This document shows, one piece after another, positions 1 through 10,685 of a stretch of 31,354 bases of DNA. Below the pieces are notes generated by a model. That model was not told the origin of the DNA and did no database searches. It worked only from the letters and a program-made list of their open reading frames with translations. The translations under genes and the position numbers were made by a program. Origin of the DNA: Ichthyophthirius multifiliis (taxonomy: Eukaryota > Ciliophora > Oligohymenophorea > Hymenostomatida); NCBI RefSeq assembly GCF_000220395.1, contig NW_004086357.1, positions 1 to 31,354 on the forward strand, written 5' to 3'. Every line of letters begins with the position of its first letter. The stretch's first letter is position 1.

Positions 1-1036
1 TTTAAACTTATTTTTTAATTATTAAACAATTACATAGTAAAAATTATTAAGTTTTTATTTATAATTATTCTTTAGCTTATATAATAATAATTATTTTTAT
101 TTTTATAATTTTATATTTCGTATTAATAAATATCATATCAATTTTATATTATTGAGATTACTTTTATTAATAAAACAAATATATATTTAATTTGTTTTTT
201 TAATATATTTTTAAAATAAAGATATTATAAATAATTATTATTTAATAGAATATATTTACAATTTTTTAAACTTAATATATTTTTATTATTTGTTATTAGT
301 CTTTATTAAAATATAAACATAATAAAATTATTAAATTTATCCATATTTAATTTTTTTTATATAAAATCAAAAAATTTATTGCCACAATTTTAATTATTTC
401 CTCATAAATTGCATATCATATGTTTTTTATTTATTTAAATTATTCTATTTTTTTATTTTTTAATTTCTCATATTATTTATATTTAATATTTGATTTTATA
501 ATTTTTGAATTTTTTTATGTATAAATAAAAAAAAGTTAAAAAATGTTTAAATATAAAGAAATAATTAAAATATATTAGAATTAAAATTAAATTTATTATT
601 TTATAAACATAGGTGTAAATTAATATAAATTTAACTAATTATATAGTAATATTTAATTAATAATTAATATAAAATAATAATGATAAAATATAAATAAATG
701 GTTTAAATATATTTAAATTCTTTAAATATCTAGTAGATAATTTGTTTTATTAGAATTTTTTGATAATTATAATAACTAAATAATAATAATAAATAAATAC
801 TTATTAATCTTTTTAAAAATTAATATAAATATATTAAATATATTAAATATAATATAATATTTAAATTTTAGGAAAAAATAATAAAATTAGACAAAAAAAC
901 ATATAAAAAGTATAAAAATAAATATATAATCTTGAATATATAAAGAAAAAATAAATAAATATATTATATATTGTAAAGATCAATAAATAAATATAATTAA
1001 TTTATTATATATTAATAAAAGAAATTAAATCAAATA
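1..1036. other. AT-rich intergenic stretch, no gene seen
   Basis: The stretch is almost pure A/T with frequent TGA in all frames and no run of codon-like G/C. I see no coding segment here, including none that could supply an N-terminal ENTH domain for the gene that follows. Confidence 0.7.
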
Positions 1037-2945
1037 ATGAATTTCAATAAATTTAAAAAACATACATAATAATAAGAATAAATTACTTAAGAACCAAAAG
1101 CATTAGAATAAACGGCAATTTAAGCATAATAAAAAAACTATGGATAATGTAAATTATTAAAAATATAATATTAATGATAAGTATAAAAATATTATTTATT
1201 AAAAAATATATATTTTAAATTTTAAACATTTTTTTATATTAATCAAGTTTGGGATGAACCAGAAGAAAAACCTTAAGTATAAATTAGCAATGTTTAAGCA
1301 AAAGGAAAACCAAATTTTTTTAAAATGAAAGAATAAAGTAAATAATAAAAAATCTAATAACTAGATGAGTAAGATAGCAATAATATTATAATTAATAAAA
1401 ATTGCTTAAAATAGTAATAATCATTAAATAACTAATAGAAATCCTAAATATAGAATTAAAAAAATATTTAATTGCCAACAAATTTAGAGTAATAAATAAT
1501 AAAAAATAACTAATTATTTTATAAATTAAATAGTAAATAGACAAATAATATAGCTTTGTCTAAGTAATTTAAAATAAACGATGATTATCAATTTCTTGAT
1601 GACGAATAATTAAAAGATTAATTAATGTATTTATTTTATCTTTTTTAAAATTATTTTTTACAAAAAAAGTTAATTCGAAGCTAAATATGTATAAGAAATC
1701 ACTAAACCTGGTGGGATAAGAATAAAATAGTCTTAAGAAGATTTGAAAGAATTTAACATTTCAGCTAATAATTTTTAAGTTCCTATTATTGGAAGTTTAT
1801 TAATAGTAAATTTGTATTCAAATATTGATTATATTTAAAAAACGGTAATAATACATACATTTAATATTTTAAATAATTAAAAAAATAATCAAAAAAATAA
1901 AAAATAAAAATTTAAAAAAGAGGACATTATATGCTATTTAAGAATTAATATAAAACTACGAAAAATATTAAAAGTATTTTAAGCATCATTGGAATAAAAT
2001 TTAAAATATGGAAATACCTTAAGATGATAAATAAAATATAATTTAAAAAGAAATAAATTAAATAAAGAGACTATTAGATCCATAATAAAATAATCAAGAC
2101 AAAGTAAAAAATAAAAAAAAATATTAATTATCCATTAAAAAAAGTACAATGATATATAATTTGATTTTAATAATGATCCTCTAGGTAAGTTTAACAATTT
2201 AGAATGCAATAACTCTTAAAATAATAATACTATACATAAATAAAATAATTAAACTGATTTATTAGAAGATATATCATAAGAAGGAAATATTTAAAGTAAT
2301 AATGGGAAATAAGAATAATAAAAGAAAAATGCATTCCAATTTTTAAAAAAATAAAAGAGTAATAAAGCTTTAATTGACTTTCAAAATGAAGAAGATAATA
2401 ATTAATAAAAAAAATTAATAGAATTCATAAACACTAATAAAAATGAAGAATAAAAATAATAATTATAATATAATCAAGAAAATAATAACTAGAAAATAAA
2501 CTCAGAACATTAAAGTAAATAAGAATATTTAAATTAAAATGGAAATGATTTAATTGATATTCAAAGCTGTAATAACAAATAAGAAATTAGTTAATAAAAA
2601 GTGAATAATTTGCAACCAAATTAAGTAGAAATGTAGTAAGCATAAACTTAAATGTTTTAATAAATGACTCCTTAATAATAAATGTTATTAATGTAATAAT
2701 AACAACAATAATAACAAATTTTAATGTATTAAATATACTAATAATAATATATGAATACTTAACTCGGATCTTAACAAATTTATGCTAACCCAATGATGTA
2801 TAATCAATTATTACATAAGTAAGCACATCTTTAAGCATAAATACCCCAAGTAAATATGCCAAATATGCTAAATAATTTGTAATCTGGTAATAAAGAATAA
2901 TAATAAAAAGGAAATGGTTCTGATCCTTTTAATTATTTAATATGA
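1037..2945 (+). CDS. TEPSIN/MTV1-like VHS-type trafficking adaptor
   Basis: Five exons joined across GT...AG introns 1149-1247, 1627-1669, 1845-1920 and 2104-2144 give 549 residues in the ciliate code, ending at TGA. Residues about 160-283 contain ITKPGGIRIK, then LKEF, VPIIGSLL and TRTLYAIQELIQNY. These match the second (VHS-like) domain of the plant MTV1/TEPSIN family, whose hallmark is an I-T-x-P-G-G-x-R start followed by K/R-x-x-A-L-Y/C-x-x-E-x-L. Known members are accessory proteins of AP-4/AP-1 clathrin-type coats at the trans-Golgi and endosomes. The C-terminal ~265 residues are Gln/Asn-rich and carry a DPF motif (543-545, GSDPFNYLI) and LIDF/LIDI/LLEDI stretches like adaptor or clathrin-binding peptides. 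The first ~160 residues are Gln/Asn-rich and show no ENTH domain, unlike plant and animal relatives. The first ATG is used because upstream sequence is non-coding. The domain match is good; the partner is inferred. Confidence 0.7.
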
Positions 2946-3229
2946 AATAATTTTTATAAAAATATAATTATTTTTATTTAAGTTAGTAAAAAAAAAATAA
3001 TTACATATTTTTTTTTTAAATATATATTATTTTATAAATATATTTTTAAATTTTATTATTTCCTTTTTATAAATTTTCATTTTTTCATTTTTTTAAATAT
3101 TATAAAAAAAATTTGTAATATATAAATATTAAACAGACAGATATATTATTTTATGTATTTAAAAAAAAAATTCTTTATTTTTTTTAGAAGAAGAAGAATT
3201 TTATTTATATATCTTAAAATTATTTCAAT
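2946..3229. other. Intergenic, nothing seen
   Basis: AT-rich spacer between the adaptor gene and the decayed minus-strand stretch. It contains a small imperfect palindrome near 3171-3201 (AAAATTCTT paired with AAGAATTTT) but no coding signal. Confidence 0.6.
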
Positions 3230-3960
3230 AATTGAATTTCCTCTCAAATTTGTATAGCTTTATTTTCACAAGTTTAATAGATAAAATCCATCACAAAGTA
3301 CTTAAACTTAAATTATTATTTATGGATTAATTTAAACCTCTAAAATAATAACTAATATAAATGGGTGTCATAATACGTCCTAGAAGTTTTAATATGATTA
3401 AAAGCATAACTTTATATATTTAATTTATGTTTAAAATTATACTATTTGTCCAATTATCCTGCAAATCCCTATCATTAAGACCTTAATACAGTTAGAGAAG
3501 ATTCTCTTTAAAAGTTAAAATTTTAAAATCGAAAAAATAATTAATGTTAAAATCAAATACAATAATCAGTATTTTAATAAAATAAAAAGGAATATAGTTA
3601 TATATTACTAAAGAAAAAGCCATAATATATTTTAAATTCTATATATTAAATTATGCCTTTTATTTGATATTTAATTAAAAAAAGTACTCATAAAAATCTG
3701 AAAATAAATATAGATTTTTTAATAACAAGAAAAGTGTATATTCATACTAAATACTTTTTATTAATAGTATTAGCAAAATTCTTAAGATATTGAATTATAG
3801 GAAATAATCTTATTTAACTTAATTGATAAATCACATATATTATATTCTAAAAAATGAGTAAATCAATAATTTTTATTTGAGCAACATTAAAATTACGGGC
3901 TTCTAAGCATCATTGGAAACCAAAACCATGAATAATAAACTGTTGAATAACCATTACTTA
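3230..3960 (-). pseudogene. Decayed coding stretch, unrecognised
   Basis: Read on the minus strand with the ciliate code, this stretch has patches that look coding: CLEARNFNVAQIK, then ENLLQLYQGLNDRDLQDNW, then YFVMDFIYQTCENKAIQI. They lie in different frames and are cut by TGA codons, for example at 3910-3912 and 3291-3293. Local G+C is higher than in the flanking spacer. I do not recognise the family. The pieces could be a pseudogene, a decayed element, or exons whose splice sites I cannot place. On the plus strand a TGA-free frame runs 3361-4032 (223 codons), but its composition is poorer, so I treat it as a shadow. Low confidence in anything beyond former coding capacity. Confidence 0.3.
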
Positions 3961-4666
3961 TTTATTTTTAATTATAAAAATTGCATAAAAATATATAAAT
4001 ACAATACTAATATCCTTTTAATTTTTTATTGAATATTGAATTACCGCAAATATATTCGTATTATTAATAAAGATTTATAAATATATTTTTCATGTTATAA
4101 ACTTAAAATACAGGTATTTTAACTTTTTTACTCTTTATTTTTATAATAATATAAATAAGTTTTATATAATTTAAATACAGATTTAAAAAATTTAAACTTT
4201 ATTTGATAGTATTTTTAGCATATTCTATATACTTTGATTTTATTTATTTAATTAATAGCTTTTTAATTATTTATTATTTTTCATAAATATAAAATTATGT
4301 TTTGGTTTAAATTATTTTTAAAAAATATTTAATTTGAATATACTAAAATATATAATTATTTTAATACTTAAAAGTTATTATATATCCATTTGTTTAATTT
4401 ATCTTTATAAAAATAACAATATACTAATAAATTCTTTTTTTCACCAAATGCAATCACTATAAATTTTTGTATTTTTTTATATTTAAGTTCAAAATGAATA
4501 AAATGTATTAAATAAATATAATTAAATTACGGAATTAATAATATATGTTAAAAATATTAAATAATAAAATAATTAAATATAAATATATTTTAAAATATGC
4601 TTTAATATTAATTTAAATTAGAAATTTCTTATAAAATAAAATTTATATATATTAAAACAAAAAGAT
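3961..4666. other. Intergenic, nothing seen
   Basis: About 700 bases of A/T-rich sequence with no coding patch on either strand. It should include the promoter of the SOD-like gene, but no element can be recognised by eye. Confidence 0.6.
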
Positions 4667-5303
4667 ATGTTTAATTCAATTATATTCAAAGGTTGCTTTA
4701 TAGGATTGACAAATGCTTTTTATATGAAACATAAAGAAGCAAAAAATGATTAAGTTTAAACATAAAGAAATGCAGTTTGTATATTATATCCTTAAGATGA
4801 ATAGGAAGTACAAGGCATATTTTCATTTACATAAGAAGCAGCATAATAACCAGTAAAGATAGTAGGATCACTAAAGAATCTATAACCAAACTAAGCTCAT
4901 GGAGTAAGTATACATGAATATGGTGATTTCTACGAAATAGGAAACCACTATAATCCACATAATAAATAACACGGAAGTCCATACTATTCAGAAGAAAGAC
5001 ATCTTGGAGATTTAGGTTTACTTTTTAAATAAAAAATATGTATAATTATTATATTTAAAAAAAATTAAAGGAAATATAAAAGCTGACCAATTTGGATTTG
5101 GATATTATACTTTGAGTAATAATTAAATAAGCTTATTTGGGGAACTTTCAATTTTAGGTAGAAGCTTAGCAATTCATAAAAATTAAGATGATATGGGATA
5201 AGGAGAAAGCAAAATTTCTTTAGTTAATGGAAACTCTGGAAGTGTTGTTGCTTGTGGAATTATTGGAATAGCCTCTAAATTTATAAATTTATAAGCTAAA
5301 TGA
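4667..5303 (+). CDS. Cu/Zn superoxide dismutase-like protein with altered copper site
   Basis: Two exons (intron 5016-5070) give 193 residues, a little longer than the usual ~153 because of a ~35-residue N-terminal extension with a hydrophobic patch (residues 4-20), which could be a targeting signal. The SOD fold signatures are clear: HGVSIHEYGDF, NHYNP, KQHGSP, RHLGDLGN, LSILGRSLAIH and the ending ACGIIGIAS. Using human SOD1 numbering, ligands H48, H63, H71, H80, D83 and H120 are present (H83, H94, H102, H112, D115, H152). The copper ligand H46 is Ser81, the guiding R143 is Val175, and C57 of the structural disulphide is missing (loop shortened) although C146 (C178) remains. The normal enzyme dismutates superoxide. 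With the copper site incomplete, activity is doubtful, so this may be a pseudoenzyme or a metal-binding paralogue. The family call is very secure; loss of function is inferred. Confidence 0.93.
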
Positions 5304-5459
5304 ATTTTTTTTTTAATGAATTTTTGATTTAATAAATGTTTTTAGTATATTTATTATTATTAATTTTTTTTATTAATCAAGTTTATATTTACAATATTTT
5401 TTTTTATAATTTATTTAACACAGTAAAATATAATTTTAATCAAAATTTAATATTATAAA
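5304..5459. other. Spacer downstream of SOD-like gene
   Basis: Short T-rich spacer after the TGA stop of the SOD-like gene. Nothing recognisable is seen. Confidence 0.5.
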
Positions 5460-5600
5460 ATGAAGATCGATAACAAAATATATTATCAATCTGTTTCAAA
5501 TTTATTAAATAACTAAATTGAAAATAATAAAATATTTAATTAAATAAAATAATAATTTATTAACATTTTTAAATAATTCCATTATAAATATATATATTGA
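5460..5600 (+). CDS. Possible small ORF, 46 residues, unrecognised
   Basis: An ATG in an A-rich context opens a TGA-free frame of 46 codons beginning MKIDNKIYYQSVSNLL and ending at TGA. The first 14 codons have better G/C content than the surrounding spacer, while the second half is Ile/Asn/Lys/Gln-rich and could be spacer read by chance. There is no recognised domain. It may be a short real gene, a first exon, or noise. Confidence 0.25.
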
Positions 5601-5744
5601 AATTACTTTGATAATTTTTAATTTATTTTTAAAAAAATAAACAAAATCTAATAAATTATTTTACGTTTTAAAAATATTTATAGATGTTTTTTTTAAAATA
5701 AATAAATAGAAGGAAAAAAAAAGTAAAAAAAAAGTGATAGTAAA

Positions 5745-5816
5745 TACCTTTTATTGTATAAACAAATTTAAAAAATATTACATAATTAATATATTAAAAT
5801 TAATGAATAAAAGGTA
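5745..5816. repeat. Perfect 11-bp inverted repeat
   Basis: TACCTTTTATT at 5745-5755 is exactly complementary to AATAAAAGGTA at 5806-5816, with a 50-base spacer. It lies 28 bases upstream of the start of the V-PPase-like gene. It could be a hairpin in a 5' leader, a paired binding site or a remnant of a small inverted-repeat element. The pairing is seen; the role is unknown. Confidence 0.5.
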
Positions 5817-5843
5817 AAAATAAATTCTATAAAAAAATATAAT

Positions 5844-8800
5844 ATGTACCAAGAAACGGATTGTTAAGTAGTTATTACTTTATTCTCTATTTTCGGAATA
5901 ATATATGGAATCGTTCTTTCATTTTTAATTGTTATAAATATTAAAAAAAACAATTAAATATATAAATTAAAATTATTATAATATTAATATATATATTTAG
6001 CACCTTAATAAGAAGCACTCACTTTAATTAAATTTAAAATCAACTGATTAAAAGTAGTTAAATATAGAACAAAGCTAAATTAATTCTTAATAGATACATT
6101 CTTAATAAGATAGATATTACAAAGGCTTAATAGATTATCTATTACATGTGTCATTTAATTTATTTTTAAATTAATCAATTTTAATGATTGTTTTTGCTGT
6201 ATTATTTGCTTTGATATTTCTTGTATTAAAAAAATAGAATTTTATTTATATTTCTAAATTAATATAAATAATTATTTATAAAAAATAGATATATTTTTCT
6301 GATGAAGGTTATAGTTTTTATGTTATTTTTGCTTATTTACTAGGATGCTTTTCTATTTCTTTTATTACAATATTTACATAAATTGTTTCTGTTTTAGGAA
6401 TAACAAAAATACCTAATTTATAAGATAAAAATAATGTTTTTATGTTTTCATATACAGTATCTTCAATCATAAGTATAACATCGACATCAATCTAAATATT
6501 TATATTTTCAATATTGATTATTTCTTATTCAAGTATTTTATTTATATTTATTAAAAAAACTTTATAACTACCAAATAAAAATAAAAAAGAACTTATACTA
6601 ACTGAAGAGACAAAAGATTTATATTTAAAGTTAGCAAAAAGTGTGATGGGCTATGCTTTAGGGAATATATTTTCTTGTATATTTTATCGAGAAGCAAATA
6701 ATTTATCTTCAAAATCTATAATAATAGGAAGTTTTTTAATTTAAAAAAATAACACAAATTAAGATGAATTAAATAGAATTTAGTTAAATATTGAAATGGC
6801 GAAAATTATATCAAATATTTAAATAAATAATATAACAAATGTTTTAGATTATTAAACAATTTTCGCAACTTTTACTTGCGCTTATTTAGTAATTTTGAGT
6901 TAACTAAATTAATTTTATCATCCTTTTTTTTATATGCCATTATTTTTCTTAATTCTAAATTTACTTATAACAATTACTGTAAGCTTTGGTTGCCGAATGA
7001 AAGCTTAAAATTGTATTTTTATATATTTAATTTTCATAATTTAATATTTAAGTTTTATATTTTATTTTTTGCATATAGAAATAGCAAGTTTTAGTGCAAA
7101 ATAAATTAAATATTAAATAATTTTATGTTAGTTTTTTAATTTTATATTTATAATGACTCTTAGTTTATATTTAGTTCCTCAATAAATATCTATATAAGCA
7201 GAAAGTCAATATTTTAATGTATAAAATATTCCAAGAAGTAGCATAGTAATATGCCTTGTTCTAGGACTTTTTCTATAAGGATTAATTGTTTTTTATTCTG
7301 AAGTTTTGACTTCTCATTATCATTACCCTGTAAGAAAACTTGCAAATATAAATGGAAATAATTAAAATGGTATTTTTAAACAAATTTAAACATGAAATAT
7401 ATATACATTTTATAATTATTTCTAAAAATAGATTTTACAAATAGTATACTTATATCTTAATTTTAAACATATATAAGTTAAATATTTATATTCTTTCTAA
7501 TAAGCCTTATTATTCTAATTACTTATTTCTTGGCAGGCTTTTTAGGAATTGCATGTTCTGCTATAGGATTAATATCAACCCATTAATATCTATTAACTAC
7601 TAATATTTTTGATTGCATAACAAGTTAGTCTTTCGAAATGTGTAAAATTGGTAAAAAAATAAAAAAATATTTGAAAAAATTAACAATAACCTTTTTAATT
7701 ATATATCAGGATATATATATAACGATAATAGACAATATATTTTCAAATAATAATGGGCTACTTAAAATTATAGCATTTTTTCATAGATAGTTTACATAAT
7801 GATAGTTTTTTTAATAACTTAATATTTATTGGGGCCTTTTTATTACTTCAAAAAAGTAAGGATTAATAATTTAATGGAGGGATTATTTTTAGCTTTTTAA
7901 TGGGAGGATCTACTATTTATTTTTTCAAAGGCATTTCAATGTTTAATATATAGTTATTAAGTCAAAATATAGTAAATATATATAAAAAAAAAAAAAAAAA
8001 ATATAAAACAGAATTAAAATTAAATAAAATAATTATCTGGTTAATAATCTTATTTAAGGACATTAAATTCTTTTATGGATTAATAATATTTTTAATCCAT
8101 AAAAAAAGTTTCTTTAAATATATTTTTGGTATGAAAATTATATTAAATATATATTATTATTATTTTAGGTATTAATTTTAATATTTTTTATTGGTTTATT
8201 ATTTGGATCTACAAGCCTTATTTCATTTATTTTTGGAATTAATTTAGTGGCTATTTTTATATGTTTCACATCATTAACAATAAGCTATAGTGTAAAAAAC
8301 TCAAAAGAATTCAATAAAAGTATTATAAAATTTATATAACTAGTTAAAATAGAATTTTTAATTTGTTAAATAATTTAAAATAAAAACTAAATCTATAAGT
8401 AAAAATGTTAATTAAATTTTACATTAAAAAATTAAATATCTTAAGAAAAAATAAACAATATTAAAAAATTATAATTTAAAAAAAAAAAAAATTGAAAAAA
8501 ATAAAATAAAATGAATATATATTAATATTAATAGACTAATTTATATTTAAATAAATTTTAATGAAAAATTATAGTAAAAAAAAATAAAAATAAAATAAAA
8601 TATAAAGGATATAATATTTATAAAATTAAATATATTTATAAAGATATATATGTAAATATATATACGTATATATATATATATTACTAATTTATTTATTTTT
8701 CTATATATATAAATATATAAATTTTTATTTTAATATTTTAATTATATACAAACATATATTACTTATAAAATAGATATTGGAGATTATAATTTAGACAATA

Positions 8801-9045
8801 TTTTTTCTTATAACTACGTTTCATTAGTTATTGAAGGTGTTCCAGGTACACATTTTATTCTTTATATAGTTTTTATTAGTATTTTTTCTTTATTTTGTAT
8901 CAATTCATGGAATTAATATGAGTTTGTTACAAATTTGAATAAGGATCAAAACAATAATACAAAATAAATAATTTAAAATGGATTTTATTTTGCTTAATAG
9001 ACTTTTGAAGGTGCTAAATAATTTTTTTAAAAATACTATTAATGA
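5844..9045 (+). CDS. Membrane pyrophosphatase (V-PPase) homologue lacking catalytic residues
   Basis: Ciliate-code exons spanning ~3.2 kb align in order with H+-translocating pyrophosphatase: AYLLGCFSISF; GYALGNIFSCIFYREANN; YSEVLTSHYHYPVRKLAN (family: E-Y-Y-T-S...PVR-x-x-A); GFLGIACSAIGLIST; FNGGIIFSFLMGGSTIYFF; VLILIFFIGLLFGS; and IGDYNLDNIFS near the end. Best introns are 5931-6000, 7013-7078, 7370-7431, 7651-7709 and 8129-8168. 6223-6288 is possible, and one long intron about 8365-8773 is less certain. The frame slips by one base at T7 (7806-7812) and A18 (7984-8001). The normal enzyme couples pyrophosphate hydrolysis to proton pumping in vacuoles or acidocalcisomes. Here a gapless alignment of the catalytic loop gives R242 and K250 kept (Vigna numbering) but D253 to Ile, D257 to Phe, D279 to Ala, D283 to Ser, D287 to Ile. 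The C-terminal D731 is Ser. About 14 membrane segments are expected. Homology is confident; exon details are partial; enzyme activity is unlikely. Confidence 0.8.
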
Positions 9046-9360
9046 ATTTATATTATATAATAAAGCTAGTTTAATAGTTTGAACAATATATTATTAATTA
9101 ATCTATTGATATATATTTTTATTTAATATAAAATAAAAATTATTCTATATTTGTTAAATTTTAACAAAAAAATTCAATTAATTTTAAAATGCAAATTATT
9201 ATAAATTAATTTTTTTTAATTCATTAATTTAGATTTAAATATCAATAATATAATTATAAAAATAAATATATTTTAATATATTATTTTATTAATTAAAATA
9301 TAAAAAAGAAGAACATATTATAAATAAAAATAAGAAATAAAATAATTATTAATAATACAT
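9046..9360. other. Convergent intergenic spacer
   Basis: About 315 bases between the converging 3' ends of the V-PPase-like and PAP2-like genes. It is A/T-only in most places. No terminator or RNA gene is visible. Confidence 0.6.
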
Positions 9361-10089
9361 TCATAATTTATTTTATGAATTCTAAATAAATTCAGATTAG
9401 TTATTGCTACTGATTTTGCTTTCAATATCGCTATCTTTATTAATCTTAGTCCAAAAATACTAGAATAATTTTTTAATTTATGCATCAATTTTATCAGAAT
9501 TACTACCTTCAAACGTCATAAAACAATAATGTCCCATAATAATTCCTATAAAAATATCTACAGTATAATGTATTCTAAAACCAATCATAACAATTCCCAT
9601 GTATAAAGCAATAAATATAGTTATAGTGCTCATTAAATATTTTTTATTATAATACCATTCTAAAGCTGCAAGAGTTAAAAATCCACAATGCCCGGACCAA
9701 AAAAAATCTGTGGATTTTCCATAAGGAATTGTAAGAGAAGGAAAGCCAGGAGGATCCCAAAAATCACCATCTGGATAAGGAAAAACTACTATTTATTAAA
9801 CAAAAAACCTTGTCAAATAAAAAAGTGACATTGAATATAAAATACGGCCTGTATTTATTCTAAATACCCAATATATAAATAATGTCAAAAAACTAAAATC
9901 CATCAATAAACTACTTGATATTTGTAAAAATTTAGTTAAAGAAGAGTTTTTATTTATTTCCGTATTCATTCCTGCTAAACAATTCATAATTGGATCATGG
10001 ATCCCATTATAGCTTTTTATAGGAACGCCGAATATTTTTCCTAGAAAAATCGCTATAACGGAAATAAAAAAAATACATGTTTTTAACAT
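9361..10089 (-). CDS. PAP2-fold / sphingomyelin-synthase-like membrane protein
   Basis: A single uninterrupted ciliate-code frame of 242 residues, ending at TGA. The catalytic motifs of the SMS/PAP2_C group are in order. A D2-like motif GRILYSMSLFYLTR...PYPD spans residues 81-107, FWSGHCGFLT carries the first catalytic His (H134), and FRIHYTVDIF carries the second His and the Asp (H174, D178). At least five hydrophobic segments flank them, including residues 5-22 and 61-80. Family members transfer a phosphocholine or phosphoethanolamine head group between glycerolipid and ceramide, or act as lipid phosphatases, in Golgi or plasma membrane. The His/His/Asp triad is intact, so it should be active, but the head-group donor cannot be told from sequence. 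The C-terminal ~40 residues are a polar Asn/Ser/Lys tail. The first ATG is chosen because it directly precedes a signal-anchor-like stretch. Confidence 0.82.
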
Positions 10090-10240
10090 TATTTATGTTT
10101 TTGATTACATATTTTATTTCATTTTTCTGAATTTTTAAACAATTATTTTTTAATTTTTTATTTTTTGGATTAAAAAAAATATTATTGATATATTTTGTTT
10201 TTTTGGATTTTTTTTATTTATATTTTTCTATAATTTTTTA

Positions 10241-10330
10241 AAAGATTCAATCAAGAAAAATAAGACCAATTATATTTTGTTGCCTTTATTTTTGGTTGAT
10301 TAAGTTTTTTTAAAAAAACTAAAAAAAATA
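10241..10330. repeat. Short hairpin repeat, copy 1
   Basis: A left arm ending AATCAAGAAAAATAA (about 10249-10263) pairs imperfectly with a right arm GCCTTTATTTTTGGTTGATT (about 10282-10301), followed by AAG and a T-run/A-run. The right arm resembles the sequences at about 10548 and 23416, giving a small family with core GCCTTTwTTTTkGTTGATTgAG. Confidence 0.4.
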
Positions 10331-10487
10331 AAAAATAAAAAATTATAAGCTATTAATATTTATTATTTACTTATGAATAAATTAAAAATCTTATTTATAT
10401 AAGATGATAAAATATATCCTAATTACATAAATTCATGATAATATTTTTTATTTTTAATTTCAAATACTTTAAATATTTATAGAGAAT

Positions 10488-10600
10488 TAAAATAAAAGAA
10501 CTTTCAAATAATATATTGCTTGCTTATATTGTTTTTTTATTTATATAGCCTTTTATTTTGTTGTTGATTGAGTTTAAAAAAACAGAAAAAAAAAAAAAAA
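10488..10600. repeat. Short hairpin repeat, copy 2
   Basis: GCCTTTTATTTTGTTGTTGA followed by TTGAGTTTAAAAAAAC (about 10548-10583) matches the right arm of copy 1 closely. The left part, AAAATAAAAGAACTTTCAAA (about 10492-10511), can pair partly with it and also resembles AAATAAAAGACCTTTCAA near 11571. Origin and function are unknown. Confidence 0.4.
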
Positions 10601-10685
10601 CTATATGAATAATATTATATTATTATCTGTAAATTTAGTGAAAATAAAATATAATAATATTAGAATTAAATAATTTATATATAAT

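Larger units (their letters stand above)
10090..10685. other. Intergenic spacer with hairpin repeats
   Basis: The spacer between the PAP2-like gene and the 3' end of the RMC1-like gene. It carries no coding patch but holds two copies of a short hairpin-type repeat, listed separately. Confidence 0.6.

Noticed and set aside
3854-3988. Short frame with TGA read as Trp (mitochondrial-type code), a possible nuclear mitochondrial insert
   Set aside because: Only about 44 codons, no recognised mitochondrial protein, and TAA-stop-free runs of that length are possible by chance.
3361-4032. A 223-codon TGA-free plus-strand frame
   Set aside because: Composition is Lys/Ile/Asn-rich and the opposite strand has more natural coding blocks over the same bases; in this composition a TGA-free run of that length can occur by chance.
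6876-7094. Standard-code ORF inside the V-PPase-like gene
   Set aside because: It is a different frame from the homologous one and runs through an intron; a shadow of the real gene.
7770-8001. Programmed ribosomal frameshift in the V-PPase-like gene
   Set aside because: The slips sit in plain homopolymers with no shared slippery motif, and other genes in the window show the same at homopolymers; assembly error is simpler.
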